A stretch of 64,000 bases of DNA. Origin: JABCYV01 sp963696025 (GTDB taxonomy: Bacteria; Acidobacteriota; Terriglobia; Terriglobales; Acidobacteriaceae). The translations under genes and the position numbers were made by a program. The stretch covers positions 434,001 to 498,000 of the forward strand of contig CAVOII010000010.1 of assembly GCA_963696025.1 (NCBI GenBank), written 5' to 3'. A model generated the notes under the pieces. It ran no database searches and was not told the DNA's origin. It saw nothing but the letters and a program-made list of their open reading frames with translations. Shown here piece after piece: positions 7,659-16,464 of this stretch. How positions within the stretch are numbered: the first letter of the stretch is position 1; the number at the start of each line of letters is the position of its first letter.

Positions 7659-8714
7659 ATGTTTGGATTCGGATCGAAGACGATTGTTGGTCTGGATGTG
7701 GGCTCCTCCAGCATTAAAGCAGTGGAGCTGAAAAAGGGGCGGAACGGGATCGAAGTGGCGCACCTGGGCCTGGAGCCGCTGGCGCCAGATATCGTCGTGG
7801 ATTCCATGATTGTGGATTCTGGCACGGTATCGAGCGCGATCTCGAAGCTCTTTACCGAGAACCAGATCAAGTCCAAGAGCGTGGCCACGGCGGTAAGCGG
7901 ACACTCGGTGATCGTGAAGAAGATCTCGCTGCCTTCCATGAGCGATCAGGAGTTGGCTGAAACCATTCAGAAGGAAGCGGCCCAGCACATTCCCTTCGAT
8001 CTGGCGGATGTGAATCTCGATTACCAGATTCTTTCCGAAGACGCCGGCAACCCGCAGATGGATGTTTTACTGGTCGCCGTCAAGAAGGACAAGATTCTCA
8101 ACTACACCAACGTACTCTCGATGGCGGGAAAGACTCCCGCTATTGTGGACATCGATGCCCTCGCGCTGCAGAACTGCTACGAGTACAACTATGAGCCTGC
8201 GCCGGGCCAGGTGGTAGCACTGTTGAACCTGGGTGCGAGCGTGATGAACATCAACATTGTCAAGGGCACCACGCCGCTGTTCCCGCGCGACGTCAGCGTG
8301 GGCGGGCATCAGTACACGGACTCACTGCAGAAGGAGCTGGACCTCAGCTTTGACGACGCCGAGTCACTCAAGTTGGGCCGCAAGGTGGGCACGGTGAGCG
8401 AAGACGCCAAGACGCCCATCCTGCAGCAAGTGACCGAGATCATCGTGCTCGAAATTCAAAAGACATTCGACTTCTTCCGTGCCAGCGCGGCGGGCGAGCA
8501 CATCGAGAAGATTTATCTGGCAGGTGGATCCTCGAAGGTCCCAGGCCTGGTCGAAGCTCTACGGCAGGAATTCTCGCTGCCGGTCGAGATATTCAATCCG
8601 TTTCAGAAGATCGCGCCGCCGGTGGAAGGACCCGGAGTGGAGCTGATCGAGCAGAATGCCGGCCAGATGGCAGTTGCAGTGGGTTTGGCCTTAAGGAGTT
8701 TTGAAGACTTATGA
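7659..8714 (+). CDS. pilM: type IV pilus assembly protein PilM
   Basis: 351 residues of the actin/FtsA-like ATPase fold. It opens with a phosphate-1 motif (IVGLDVGSSSIKAVEL), has LLNLGASVMNINIV near the middle and IYLAGGSSKVPGLVEAL near the end. PilM is cytoplasmic and binds the short N-terminal tail of PilN, coupling the PilNO platform to the motor side. The last bases overlap the pilN start (ATGA at 8711-8714), indicating translational coupling. The length is normal for the family. Confidence 0.95.
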   Translation: MFGFGSKTIVGLDVGSSSIKAVELKKGRNGIEVAHLGLEPLAPDIVVDSMIVDSGTVSSAISKLFTENQIKSKSVATAVSGHSVIVKKISLPSMSDQELAETIQKEAAQHIPFDLADVNLDYQILSEDAGNPQMDVLLVAVKKDKILNYTNVLSMAGKTPAIVDIDALALQNCYEYNYEPAPGQVVALLNLGASVMNINIVKGTTPLFPRDVSVGGHQYTDSLQKELDLSFDDAESLKLGRKVGTVSEDAKTPILQQVTEIIVLEIQKTFDFFRASAAGEHIEKIYLAGGSSKVPGLVEALRQEFSLPVEIFNPFQKIAPPVEGPGVELIEQNAGQMAVAVGLALRSFEDL

Positions 8715-9301
8715 TCCGAATCAACCTGCTGGGAACGTCGAAATCAAAGGGCAAGCGCGGCGGGGCCGCTGCCTCCGCACCGGTCATGGAAGTGGGTGAT
8801 GTTGGCTCACCGAAAATGAAAGTCCTGGTAGTGCTGGCTCTGGCAGCATCACTTAATCTCGTCTACTGGTACCGGCTGGACAAGCAAAAGCAAGAGATTG
8901 CCTCGCAAATGAAAGTCGCGGAGCAGAAGAACCGGGAACTGGCGGACGTTAAGGCGCGTTACCTGGAGCGGCAACGTCAGGCCGATAGCTATAAGCGTCG
9001 GGTGGACGTAATTGACCAGCTCCGTGCCAATCAGGCTGGCCCAGTGAACCTGCTCAACACCATCGGCACTACCGTTAACGGCACCGAAGCGGTGTGGTTG
9101 AATTCGATGAAGGACCTCGGTGGCAATGTCGATATCGAAGGTATGGCATTGAGCAACGATGCAGTGGCTAACCTGATCGCCAATCTGCAAAAAACCGGAT
9201 ACTTCAGCAATATCGAAATTAAAGAGACTTTCCAGGACGACACCTACAAAGAATTGCAGGCCTTTCAATTCACGCTGACCTGCGAAAAGGCGAAGTCCTA
9301 G
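8711..9301 (+). CDS. pilN: type IV pilus inner-membrane protein PilN
   Basis: 196 residues. The N-terminus MIRINLLG is the PilM-binding motif of PilN. A basic, Gly/Ala-rich stretch follows, then one transmembrane segment (about 38-55), a coiled coil (about 58-105) and a ferredoxin-like periplasmic domain ending near residue 190. PilN pairs with PilO in the inner-membrane alignment complex. It overlaps pilM by four bases and is 11 bases from pilO. Confidence 0.93.
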   Translation: MIRINLLGTSKSKGKRGGAAASAPVMEVGDVGSPKMKVLVVLALAASLNLVYWYRLDKQKQEIASQMKVAEQKNRELADVKARYLERQRQADSYKRRVDVIDQLRANQAGPVNLLNTIGTTVNGTEAVWLNSMKDLGGNVDIEGMALSNDAVANLIANLQKTGYFSNIEIKETFQDDTYKELQAFQFTLTCEKAKS

Positions 9302-9312
9302 GACGAAAAATT

Positions 9313-9936
9313 ATGGCGAACTTCAACGAATTGTCGGGCCTCAAACAATGGGCAGCCCTGCTAGCAGGGGCGGCACTGCTTACCGGCGCTCTGTACTTTA
9401 CAGTCTTCAAGTCGCAACGGGAAGCGAACGCGCTAGCCCAGCAAAATCTCGATACCAAGCGCCGCGAAAACGCGGAACTTGAGGCGTACCGTCCGAAGCT
9501 GGCAGAAATCGAACGCCAGTTGGCCAGCCTCAAGCAGCAACTGGAAATCGAACGGCACATTGTGCCCGACGAGAAGGAAGTGGATGGTTTCATCAAGATG
9601 CTGGATGCGGAAGCCATGAAGGCCGGCATCGAGCTCCGCCGCTACACCGCCAAGCCACTCGCGGCCAAAGATTTCTATACCGAATTGCCTTTCGAGATGG
9701 AGCTGGATGGCCCGTATTACTCCATGCTGAATTTCTTCGACCGGGTGGGCAAACTGGAGCGCATCGTGAACGTTTCCGGATTGCTCGTGGCCACTACCAA
9801 AAAGCCCTCGGATGCGAAGGCGAAGCATACCTATCAGTACGCGCCGAACGAGAGCGTAGTAGCCACCTGCATGGCGACCACCTACTTCAGTCATGACATG
9901 GCACCGCCTGCAGCGGCCGCACCGGTCAAAAGGTAG
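9313..9936 (+). CDS. pilO: type IV pilus inner-membrane protein PilO
   Basis: 207 residues. There is a short cytoplasmic N-terminus, one transmembrane helix (about 11-31), a coiled coil (RENAELEAYRPKLAEIE region) and a periplasmic ferredoxin-like domain with PFEMELDGPYYSMLNFFDRV, which is a PilO hallmark. It forms a heterodimer with PilN and contacts PilP. The tail is Ala/Pro-rich. Its position between pilN and pilP is the standard order. Confidence 0.93.
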   Translation: MANFNELSGLKQWAALLAGAALLTGALYFTVFKSQREANALAQQNLDTKRRENAELEAYRPKLAEIERQLASLKQQLEIERHIVPDEKEVDGFIKMLDAEAMKAGIELRRYTAKPLAAKDFYTELPFEMELDGPYYSMLNFFDRVGKLERIVNVSGLLVATTKKPSDAKAKHTYQYAPNESVVATCMATTYFSHDMAPPAAAAPVKR

Positions 9937-9944
9937 AGGAGCTT

Positions 9945-10649
9945 ATGAAGCTGACGACTGGAATTTTGGTATTGGGGATGGCGGCGGGAACTGCCTGGGG
10001 GCAGAATCCGGACGTCATCGAAAACTCGAAGAACACGGTCCGCAATGTCGAGCAGAAAAAGGCGATGGATGAGAACGCTGCCATGGCGAAGCCATCAGCC
10101 GCCACACCAGCCGCGCCAGCTAGCATGGGGCAAACTGCCAGCAAGCCTAGGGTCGTGCCGGCACCGCACGCGACTGCCGCACCCCGCATAGTGGCGAAGT
10201 CGACTGCCTCCCAGTCCAAGACCAAAGTGACGGCGAAGAAGCCATCGCAGCCCAAGCAAAAGGTTGCCGTCGCTGACCAGAAGAAACCTGCCGAGCCGAA
10301 AAAGGAAGACACCAAGAAGATCAACTTAACCGGGCAGCGGGATCCTTTTGTCAGCCCAGTGGTGAACCGCAGCATGTTGGGCTCCGGCTGCAGCACCGGC
10401 GGCAAGCGCTGCCTGGCGATCGACCAGATTAACCTCAAGGGTGTGGTGAAGTCGGATACGGGCATGATCGCGGTCGTAGTCAATGCCTTGGACAAGGCAT
10501 ATTTCCTGCATGAGAACGACCCTGTCTTCAATGGATACGTAGTCAGGATCACAGGCGACTCCATCATTTTCAAGGAGACGTTCCAGGACAAGATGGGCAA
10601 GTCGTTTACGCGGGAAGTGACCAAAAAGATTACGACGCCAGCAGTTTAG
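9945..10649 (+). CDS. pilP: type IV pilus connector protein PilP
   Basis: 234 residues. It starts with a signal sequence (MKLTTGILVLGMAAGTAWG), followed by a long Ala/Pro/Lys-rich flexible region (about 40-125) and a compact beta domain. That domain begins at GQRDPFVSPVV and contains INLKGVVKSDTGMIAVV and LHENDPVFNGYVVRI. PilP links PilNO in the inner membrane to the secretin PilQ. Classical PilP is a lipoprotein; here no lipobox cysteine is seen at the signal cleavage site, so anchoring may differ. GAGGAG lies before the ATG. Confidence 0.88.
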   Translation: MKLTTGILVLGMAAGTAWGQNPDVIENSKNTVRNVEQKKAMDENAAMAKPSAATPAAPASMGQTASKPRVVPAPHATAAPRIVAKSTASQSKTKVTAKKPSQPKQKVAVADQKKPAEPKKEDTKKINLTGQRDPFVSPVVNRSMLGSGCSTGGKRCLAIDQINLKGVVKSDTGMIAVVVNALDKAYFLHENDPVFNGYVVRITGDSIIFKETFQDKMGKSFTREVTKKITTPAV

Positions 10650-10748
10650 GCGTTGGCAAAACAGATTGGTGCGATTCCGGTCTGAGCAACGAATTCTGAA
10701 AGAAAGATCACGGGGCGAGCCGAAGCGCAACCCGTGGGGAGAAGCGAA

Positions 10749-12845
10749 ATGCGAAAGCAACTGCTGGGTGTTTTTCTGCCGCTGCTGATTATGGTAGTGA
10801 TCGCAGCTGCGGCTGAGACGCAGAGCACGGGCACCGAAGCAACCAAGAGCTCCGCACTACAGAGAGTAAACGTGGTCCGCGGAGTTGATGGGATCAGCGT
10901 GGAGATCACTTCCCGTGGGCAAGTCACGCCCCAACTGAGCACGCTGGACCGTCCCGCTCGCCTGATAGTCGACCTGCCCAACACCGTGGCCGCCACTTCC
11001 AGAAGCCAGATCCATGTGGACAGCAATGGCGTGAAGGACGTGCGCGTTGGCATGAACGGCCGGACGCCTCCCACCACGCGGCTGGTGATTGATCTGGAAC
11101 ACGCATGCCGGTACGAACTTGTGCCCGGCGCCGGTAACACGCTGGTTGTGAAGTTGCACTCTGGCTCTAGCGCCGCCAACGCCAGCCCGAAGACTAATGC
11201 TCCCAAAACTACAGCGGCGGTCGTTGTAAGCCCTGCCGTCGCCCCCAAGGAGGTTGCGGCCAATCGGACGGCTCCGGTCGCGGTCTCGGAAAATAAGTCG
11301 GTTCAGTCCTCCTCTTCTGCTACTGACTTTGTGTTTGTTGAACCCTCCTATCAAGCCAAGGACACGTCCGCTGCAGAGACCGCGAAGGCGGCCGGGATCG
11401 AACCCTCGGTTCGTGCCCAGGCCGCAGCCGGAAGATTCTCTGAGAAGCCAGATGGCAACTTGCTGCCTCAACCAAGTGCCGCCATGCAACCACAGGTCGC
11501 ATCCGGCAATGCCGCCCAACCCGCGGTGAACATGGCTGCGGAGCAGAAGGCGCAGGCCCAACAGCAGCCCGCCGCCAGCGGCCCGAAGTATACGGGCGAG
11601 CCGATTTCGGTAAACCTCAAAGATGTGGACCTGAAGGATTTCTTCCGCCTGATCCACGAGATCAGCGGATTGAACGTGGTGCTCGATCCCAACGTCAAAG
11701 GCACGCTGACCATCGTGTTGGATGACGTGCCGTGGGACCAGGCCCTCGATATCGTATTAAAGAACAACGACCTCGGGCGGCAGCTGGATGGTAATGTGCT
11801 GCGCGTCGCCACAGTGGAGACCATGCGCAAGGAAGCTGAGTCAAGGCGGGCGCAGGAAGAAGCTGAGGCCATGGCCGTGCAGAAGCAGACGATTACGCGT
11901 TTCCTCAGCTATGCGCACTCTAAGGACGTGGTGCCGACGGTCAAGAAATTTCTCACGCAGCGCGGCGATGTTATCGCCGACGATCGGACCAATGCTCTCA
12001 TTATTTCAGACATTCCGATGGTGTTGCCGGCGATCGACCGGCTTCTCACGCAACTCGACCGCAAGACCCAGGAAGTGGAAATTGAAGCTCGCGTGGTGGC
12101 TGCAACCCGCAGCTTCGCGCGCGATTTGGGTACTCAGCTAGGTTTCGGCTGGGGCAATGGCCACACCGCGGTAGGCGGCGCTGGCAGCGTGGGTACCTCG
12201 CCGCTGTTCACCAACGGTCTGACTCCGGGCTATATAACCATCGGGAGTGGGGCCACCAATCAGCAGATTCCATTGTTCTCGAACCTGGGAAGTGCTTCGC
12301 CCACCAGCGGCCTGAGCTTCATCAATGCCAGCAACAACGTGCGCATTGACGCCATTCTGACTGCGGCCGAATCGCGCGGACTGCTGAAGATTCTGTCCCG
12401 TCCGCGGGTGGTGACCCAGAACAATATTCAAGCACTGGTTCGCCAAGGCGTCCGAGTGCCAATCGTGACCCAGGCGCAGCTAGGAGGACCACCGACAGTG
12501 ACTTATGTCGATGCCTTCCTACGGCTGACTGTGATCCCACAGATCACATCCGAAAATACGATCTTCCTGAATGTGGATGTCGAGAACACGACCCCAGACT
12601 TCGGGCGCGAAGTGCAAGGCAACCCGACTTTGATAACTCAGCAGGCTACGACGCAGGTCCTGGTTACGGATGGCGGCACAGTGGTAATCGGCGGCGTGAT
12701 CCAAACCCAGAACTCAGTGAATATCGCCCAAGTGCCGCTGCTGGGCAACATTCCGTACCTGGGCAACTTGTTCAAACACACCCAGGTAAGCACCTCAAAC
12801 CAGGAGCTGATCTTCTTCATCACCCCACGGATCATTCAGACTTAG
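10749..12845 (+). CDS. pilQ: type IV pilus secretin PilQ
   Basis: 698 residues from ATG 10749, preferred over the ATG at 10734 because GGGGAGAAG lies just before it and it opens a signal peptide (MRKQLLGVFLPLLIMVVIAA). Next come an AMIN domain (about 35-130, possible peptidoglycan binding) and an Ala/Pro/Gln-rich linker (about 135-280). They are followed by an STN/N0 domain (about 286-355), one N1 domain (about 380-440) and the secretin barrel with VPLLGNIPYLGNLF near residue 662. It forms the outer-membrane pore for the pilus. It is the last gene of the operon and is followed by a likely terminator. Confidence 0.95.
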   Translation: MRKQLLGVFLPLLIMVVIAAAAETQSTGTEATKSSALQRVNVVRGVDGISVEITSRGQVTPQLSTLDRPARLIVDLPNTVAATSRSQIHVDSNGVKDVRVGMNGRTPPTTRLVIDLEHACRYELVPGAGNTLVVKLHSGSSAANASPKTNAPKTTAAVVVSPAVAPKEVAANRTAPVAVSENKSVQSSSSATDFVFVEPSYQAKDTSAAETAKAAGIEPSVRAQAAAGRFSEKPDGNLLPQPSAAMQPQVASGNAAQPAVNMAAEQKAQAQQQPAASGPKYTGEPISVNLKDVDLKDFFRLIHEISGLNVVLDPNVKGTLTIVLDDVPWDQALDIVLKNNDLGRQLDGNVLRVATVETMRKEAESRRAQEEAEAMAVQKQTITRFLSYAHSKDVVPTVKKFLTQRGDVIADDRTNALIISDIPMVLPAIDRLLTQLDRKTQEVEIEARVVAATRSFARDLGTQLGFGWGNGHTAVGGAGSVGTSPLFTNGLTPGYITIGSGATNQQIPLFSNLGSASPTSGLSFINASNNVRIDAILTAAESRGLLKILSRPRVVTQNNIQALVRQGVRVPIVTQAQLGGPPTVTYVDAFLRLTVIPQITSENTIFLNVDVENTTPDFGREVQGNPTLITQQATTQVLVTDGGTVVIGGVIQTQNSVNIAQVPLLGNIPYLGNLFKHTQVSTSNQELIFFITPRIIQT

Positions 12846-12879
12846 AACTAAAGGCCTCGGGGAAAGTTAGCACGAAGAC

Positions 12880-12925
12880 AGCCGCCGGATTCCTGAAGAA
12901 CCTGTCAGGGCCGGCGGTTTGGTTT
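12880..12925 (+). terminator. probable terminator after pilQ
   Basis: GCCGCCGG...CCTGA pairs with TCAGG...CCGGCGGT in a two-part stem, followed by a T-rich run (TTTGGTTTT). It lies about 35 bases after the pilQ stop. Confidence 0.6.
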
Positions 12926-13011
12926 TCTGCCAAATTCCCCCTTGTCGGGTAGCAGATCAAAGCGAAGAAACAGTGGCGTTGAGCTTATCAGGACCCTTGA
13001 TCAAGCCTAAT

Positions 13012-13046
13012 GCCAGATCCCTCGCGGAGCTCGGGATGACGCCGAG
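13012..13046. repeat. GGATCCCTCG...GGGATGAC repeat (partial)
   Basis: CAGATCCCTCGCGGAGC and TCGGGATGACG match the ends of the longer elements at 58931-58998 and 59108-59172. It lies in the leader of the peptidase gene. Confidence 0.5.
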
Positions 13047-13131
13047 GGGAGAGACGAAGTGGACAAGACTGATTCACTATCTTCGTCCACCGTTCTCCGA
13101 AATTTCTCAGCGGGCTGCTAGACTTCCAGCG

Positions 13132-14229
13132 ATGGACTATCAAGGACGCCAGCAGCGTCTCCAAGAATCCTTGTCCGCCCACCGGCTGGATCTTCTGTTG
13201 ATTACGCACTTGCCCAACATCCGCTATCTCTGCGGATTTTCAGGTAGCACTGCCGCACTCGTGGTCACTGAATCGAAGTGCGCATTTTTCACCGACGGAC
13301 GCTACAGCGCGCAAACCCACGACGAAGTGAAAGGAGCGCCGACAATCATTGGCCGCAAAACCCCCTTAATCGCAGCGGCGGAGTGGTTAACCGCAAATCG
13401 GAAGAGCTTGGGCCGCAAGGCGCGTTACAGGATGGGAATTGAAGGAGAGCACTTAACCGTTGGTCAGCGCAACAGGCTGGCTGAGATACTGCCACCTGAG
13501 TTCAGACCGCAGGAAGTCCCGCTCCTTGTCGAACAGGCTCGCATGGTGAAGGACGCGGACGAAATTAAGCGAATTCGATCCGCTGTGCTTTTAGGCGCCC
13601 AGCTCTTTGATGTGGCGCTAAGAGTAATCCGTCCTGGCATCCGAGAGAACGAAGTGGCCGCGGAAATGGAGTATGCGGCGCGTAAAGCCGGTGCAGCGGA
13701 GATGTCGTTCCAGACGATTGTTGCTTCCGGGAAGCGCTCCGCATTGCCGCACGGCCGGGCCTCCGAAGCCGCTGTTCCGGCTCGCGGATTCGTCGTCTGC
13801 GACTTCGGTGTTATACTCTCTGGCTATTGTTCGGACATGACCCGGACCGTGCACGTAGGGCATCCCTCGTTAGAGGGACGCCAGATATATGAGGCGGTGC
13901 GGGACGCGCAGCAGGCCGCCATCGGAACAGTGAAGCCCGGGGTTAGCGTAAGCGAGGTCGACACAGCGGCTCGTAAGTTGTTGCGCAGGAAAAACTTAGC
14001 TAAATATTTTACGCATTCGACCGGGCACGGCGTGGGGTTAGAAATTCATGAGGCGCCGCGTTTGGCGCCTGGCCAATCCGACCGTCTTCGGCCGGGGATG
14101 GTCATTACGGTCGAACCAGGCGTGTACATTCCTAAGAAGTGGGGCATACGGATCGAAGATATGGTTGTGGTCACCGATGCAGGGTGCGAAGTCTTAACGC
14201 CTTCCAGCAAAGAACTGATTGCGATTTGA
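13132..14229 (+). CDS. pepP: M24 metallopeptidase, Xaa-Pro aminopeptidase
   Basis: 365 residues from ATG 13132 (MDYQGRQQRLQESL). The open frame extends upstream to 12919 but runs through a repeat and lacks family similarity there, and 365 matches the usual length. The N-terminal creatinase-like domain (about 1-135) contains IRYLCGFSGSTAAL and FTDGRYSAQ. The C-terminal pita-bread domain carries the five metal ligands: Asp 224 and Asp 236 (CDFGVILSGYCSDMTRT), His 299 (STGHGVGLEIHE), Glu 328 (TVEPGVYIP) and Glu 342 (IRIEDMV). It removes an N-terminal residue before proline in the cytoplasm. It is followed by accB and accC, a common neighbourhood. Confidence 0.9.
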   Translation: MDYQGRQQRLQESLSAHRLDLLLITHLPNIRYLCGFSGSTAALVVTESKCAFFTDGRYSAQTHDEVKGAPTIIGRKTPLIAAAEWLTANRKSLGRKARYRMGIEGEHLTVGQRNRLAEILPPEFRPQEVPLLVEQARMVKDADEIKRIRSAVLLGAQLFDVALRVIRPGIRENEVAAEMEYAARKAGAAEMSFQTIVASGKRSALPHGRASEAAVPARGFVVCDFGVILSGYCSDMTRTVHVGHPSLEGRQIYEAVRDAQQAAIGTVKPGVSVSEVDTAARKLLRRKNLAKYFTHSTGHGVGLEIHEAPRLAPGQSDRLRPGMVITVEPGVYIPKKWGIRIEDMVVVTDAGCEVLTPSSKELIAI

Positions 14230-14321
14230 GTTTGTCCTGACTGGGCATGACAAAATAACGCCCGGCAGTTTGCCGTGCCTTCCAGGCCGGCGCGAGAAGC
14301 AAAAACCGGTCCCACCGCACG

Positions 14322-14822
14322 ATGAACCAAAAAGAACTAAAGGAACTCATCGAGTTCCTAATTGAGAAGGACATCGCAGAGTTCGAGTTGGAACGCGGCG
14401 ATGTCAAGGTGCGCATCAAGCGGGCCTCGGAGCCGACTACGCCCGGGCATGACACCCGTTTTATTGCCGTGCACGCCGCGCCTCCGCCAACTCCGGAGCT
14501 CGGCGCCGTTCCTGTGGTGACCAGCCCACCCCAAACGCCCACCGCTTCGAAGGAGGCTGTGCCTGCATCGGATGAGGGCTTGCACCTGGTGCGGTCGCCT
14601 ATCGTAGGGACCTACTATGAGTCGCCCTCGCCAGGATCGCCGCCATTTGTGAAGCCTGGAGACACTGTAGAAGTCGGGCAGGTGCTGTGCATTGTCGAAG
14701 CGATGAAGTTGATGAACGAGATTGAATCGGATGTTGCCGGCGAGCTGGTGAAGAAGCTCGTCACCAATGGCCAGCCGATTGAGTATGGCCAGGAGCTGTT
14801 TGCCATCCGGCCAAAGAAATAA
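14322..14822 (+). CDS. accB: biotin carboxyl carrier protein of acetyl-CoA carboxylase
   Basis: 166 residues. An N-terminal helical part (KELKELIEFLIEKDIAEFEL) and a Pro/Ala-rich linker (about 45-85) precede the biotinyl domain with VRSPIVGTYYESPSPGSPPF and EAMKLMNEIE, whose Lys 129 carries biotin. It carries carboxybiotin between AccC and the carboxyltransferase in the first step of fatty-acid synthesis. It is 32 bases upstream of accC and reads with it. Carboxyltransferase genes accA and accD are not in the window. Confidence 0.97.
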   Translation: MNQKELKELIEFLIEKDIAEFELERGDVKVRIKRASEPTTPGHDTRFIAVHAAPPPTPELGAVPVVTSPPQTPTASKEAVPASDEGLHLVRSPIVGTYYESPSPGSPPFVKPGDTVEVGQVLCIVEAMKLMNEIESDVAGELVKKLVTNGQPIEYGQELFAIRPKK

Positions 14823-14854
14823 TCCCCATTTTGTTTGCCTCATCAATTTAGCGC

Positions 14855-16222
14855 ATGTTCAAGAAAATCCTGATCGCCAATCGCGGAGAGATTGCCCTCC
14901 GAGTCATCTGCGCTTGCAAAGAGCTGGGGATCCGCACCGTGGCCATCTACAGCGAGGCGGATCGTAACTCGCTGCCCGTCCGCTTTGCCGACGAGGCCAT
15001 CTGCATTGGTCCACCGCAACTGGCGCTCAGCTATCTCAATATTCCTGCCGTCATTAGCGCGGCGGAAATCGCCAACGTCGACGCCATCCATCCGGGTTAC
15101 GGACTGCTGGCTGAGAATGCCAACTTCGCCGAGGTGTCGGAGGCCTGCAATATCAAATTCATCGGTCCGCCGCCGGAGATTACGCGCCTAATGGGCGAAA
15201 AAGAGAAGGCGCGGGCCGCCATGAAGAAAGCGGGCGTGCCCATTCTGCCGGGATCGGAAGGCATCCTCGCCAGTGACGGCGAAGCGCTGGAGTGGGCGCG
15301 CCAGGTCGGTTTTCCGGTGATTATCAAGGCATCAGCCGGTGGGGGCGGACGCGGCATGCGCATCGTACGTAGTGAAGAGGAGCTTCCCGCCCTGTTCAAG
15401 GCTGCCCAATCAGAGGCCGCCGCGGCCTTCGGAAATGGCGATCTCTACATGGAGAAGTTCATCGAGCGCCCGCGCCACATCGAGTTTCAGATCCTCGCTG
15501 ATCAATACGGCAACGTGGTAAGCCTGGGCGAGCGCGAGTGTTCTATTCAACGACGGCACCAGAAGTTGCTGGAGGAATCTCCTTCCACGGAAATGACGCC
15601 CGAACTTCGCGAGCAGATCGGGCAGGTACTGTGCCAAACCCTTTCCGATATCGGTTACGTGAACGCCGGCACGATTGAATTCCTGATGGACGAAGACCGG
15701 CAGATGTATTTCATCGAGATGAACACGCGCATCCAGGTGGAGCACCCGGTCACGGAGATGGTTACCGACGTGGATCTGGTAAAGAGCCAGATCCTGCTGG
15801 CCGCCGGCGATCGCATGGAGAACGTCCTGCAAGGCCCGATCGTGCCTCGCGGACATGCCATCGAATGCCGCATCAACGCCGAGCACCCGGAGAAGTTCAC
15901 GCCGTCGGCGGGAAAGATCACGTCCTTTCATCCCCCAGGGGGGACCGGAGTTCGTATTGACACGGCCGCTTATGCAGAAGGCGTGATCCCACCCTACTAT
16001 GATTCACTCATTGCCAAGCTCATCGTTCGCGGCAAGGACCGGGCAGAAGCGATTTCCCGCATGGCTCGCGCCCTAGAGATGTTTATCGTGGAAGGTGTTT
16101 ATACTACGATTCCCCTGCACCGACGAATTCTTGCCGATCCCGATTTCCGTGCCGGAAAAGTAGATACAACGTTCATTGAGCGCTTCCTGGCGAAGAAAGA
16201 CAAGGCAAGTCCGGCGGCGTAG
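14855..16222 (+). CDS. accC: biotin carboxylase subunit of acetyl-CoA carboxylase
   Basis: 455 residues, full length. It starts MFKKILIANRGEIALRVI, the canonical N-terminus. The ATP-grasp domain has KASAGGGGRGMRIV (glycine-rich loop) and FIEMNTRIQVEHPVTE with metal-binding Glu and Asn and the catalytic Arg. The C-terminal lid contains AIECRINAEHPEKFTPSAG. It carboxylates biotin on AccB using ATP and bicarbonate in the cytoplasm. Confidence 0.98.
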   Translation: MFKKILIANRGEIALRVICACKELGIRTVAIYSEADRNSLPVRFADEAICIGPPQLALSYLNIPAVISAAEIANVDAIHPGYGLLAENANFAEVSEACNIKFIGPPPEITRLMGEKEKARAAMKKAGVPILPGSEGILASDGEALEWARQVGFPVIIKASAGGGGRGMRIVRSEEELPALFKAAQSEAAAAFGNGDLYMEKFIERPRHIEFQILADQYGNVVSLGERECSIQRRHQKLLEESPSTEMTPELREQIGQVLCQTLSDIGYVNAGTIEFLMDEDRQMYFIEMNTRIQVEHPVTEMVTDVDLVKSQILLAAGDRMENVLQGPIVPRGHAIECRINAEHPEKFTPSAGKITSFHPPGGTGVRIDTAAYAEGVIPPYYDSLIAKLIVRGKDRAEAISRMARALEMFIVEGVYTTIPLHRRILADPDFRAGKVDTTFIERFLAKKDKASPAA

Positions 16223-16464
16223 ACGCTCTCGCTCTAGGCTTGGTGTTGAGACAGAGTGTTATTCTTGCAGGAAGCCACGTAGCTACGCATTGACCTCCGT
16301 GTGCTGGTGGGGTTGCGGATATTGCAGGCGTTTCCCGGCTGCCTACGTGGCGTGACTCGCAGGGGACCTTCTTGTTTTTTAGATTTCCCCTGGGTCCGAA
16401 GTGCGGTGTGAAAGATCCGCCGGGCAAGTTGTACTCCCGAATCTCCGCAGAAGGAGAAATCTAT
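16223..16464. other. leader region upstream of mtoX with a long inverted repeat
   Basis: No gene is supported. CCACGTAG near 16275 and CTACGTGG near 16342 are complementary arms about 60 bases apart and could form a structured leader. AGGAG at about 16452 is the ribosome binding site of the next gene. Confidence 0.35.
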
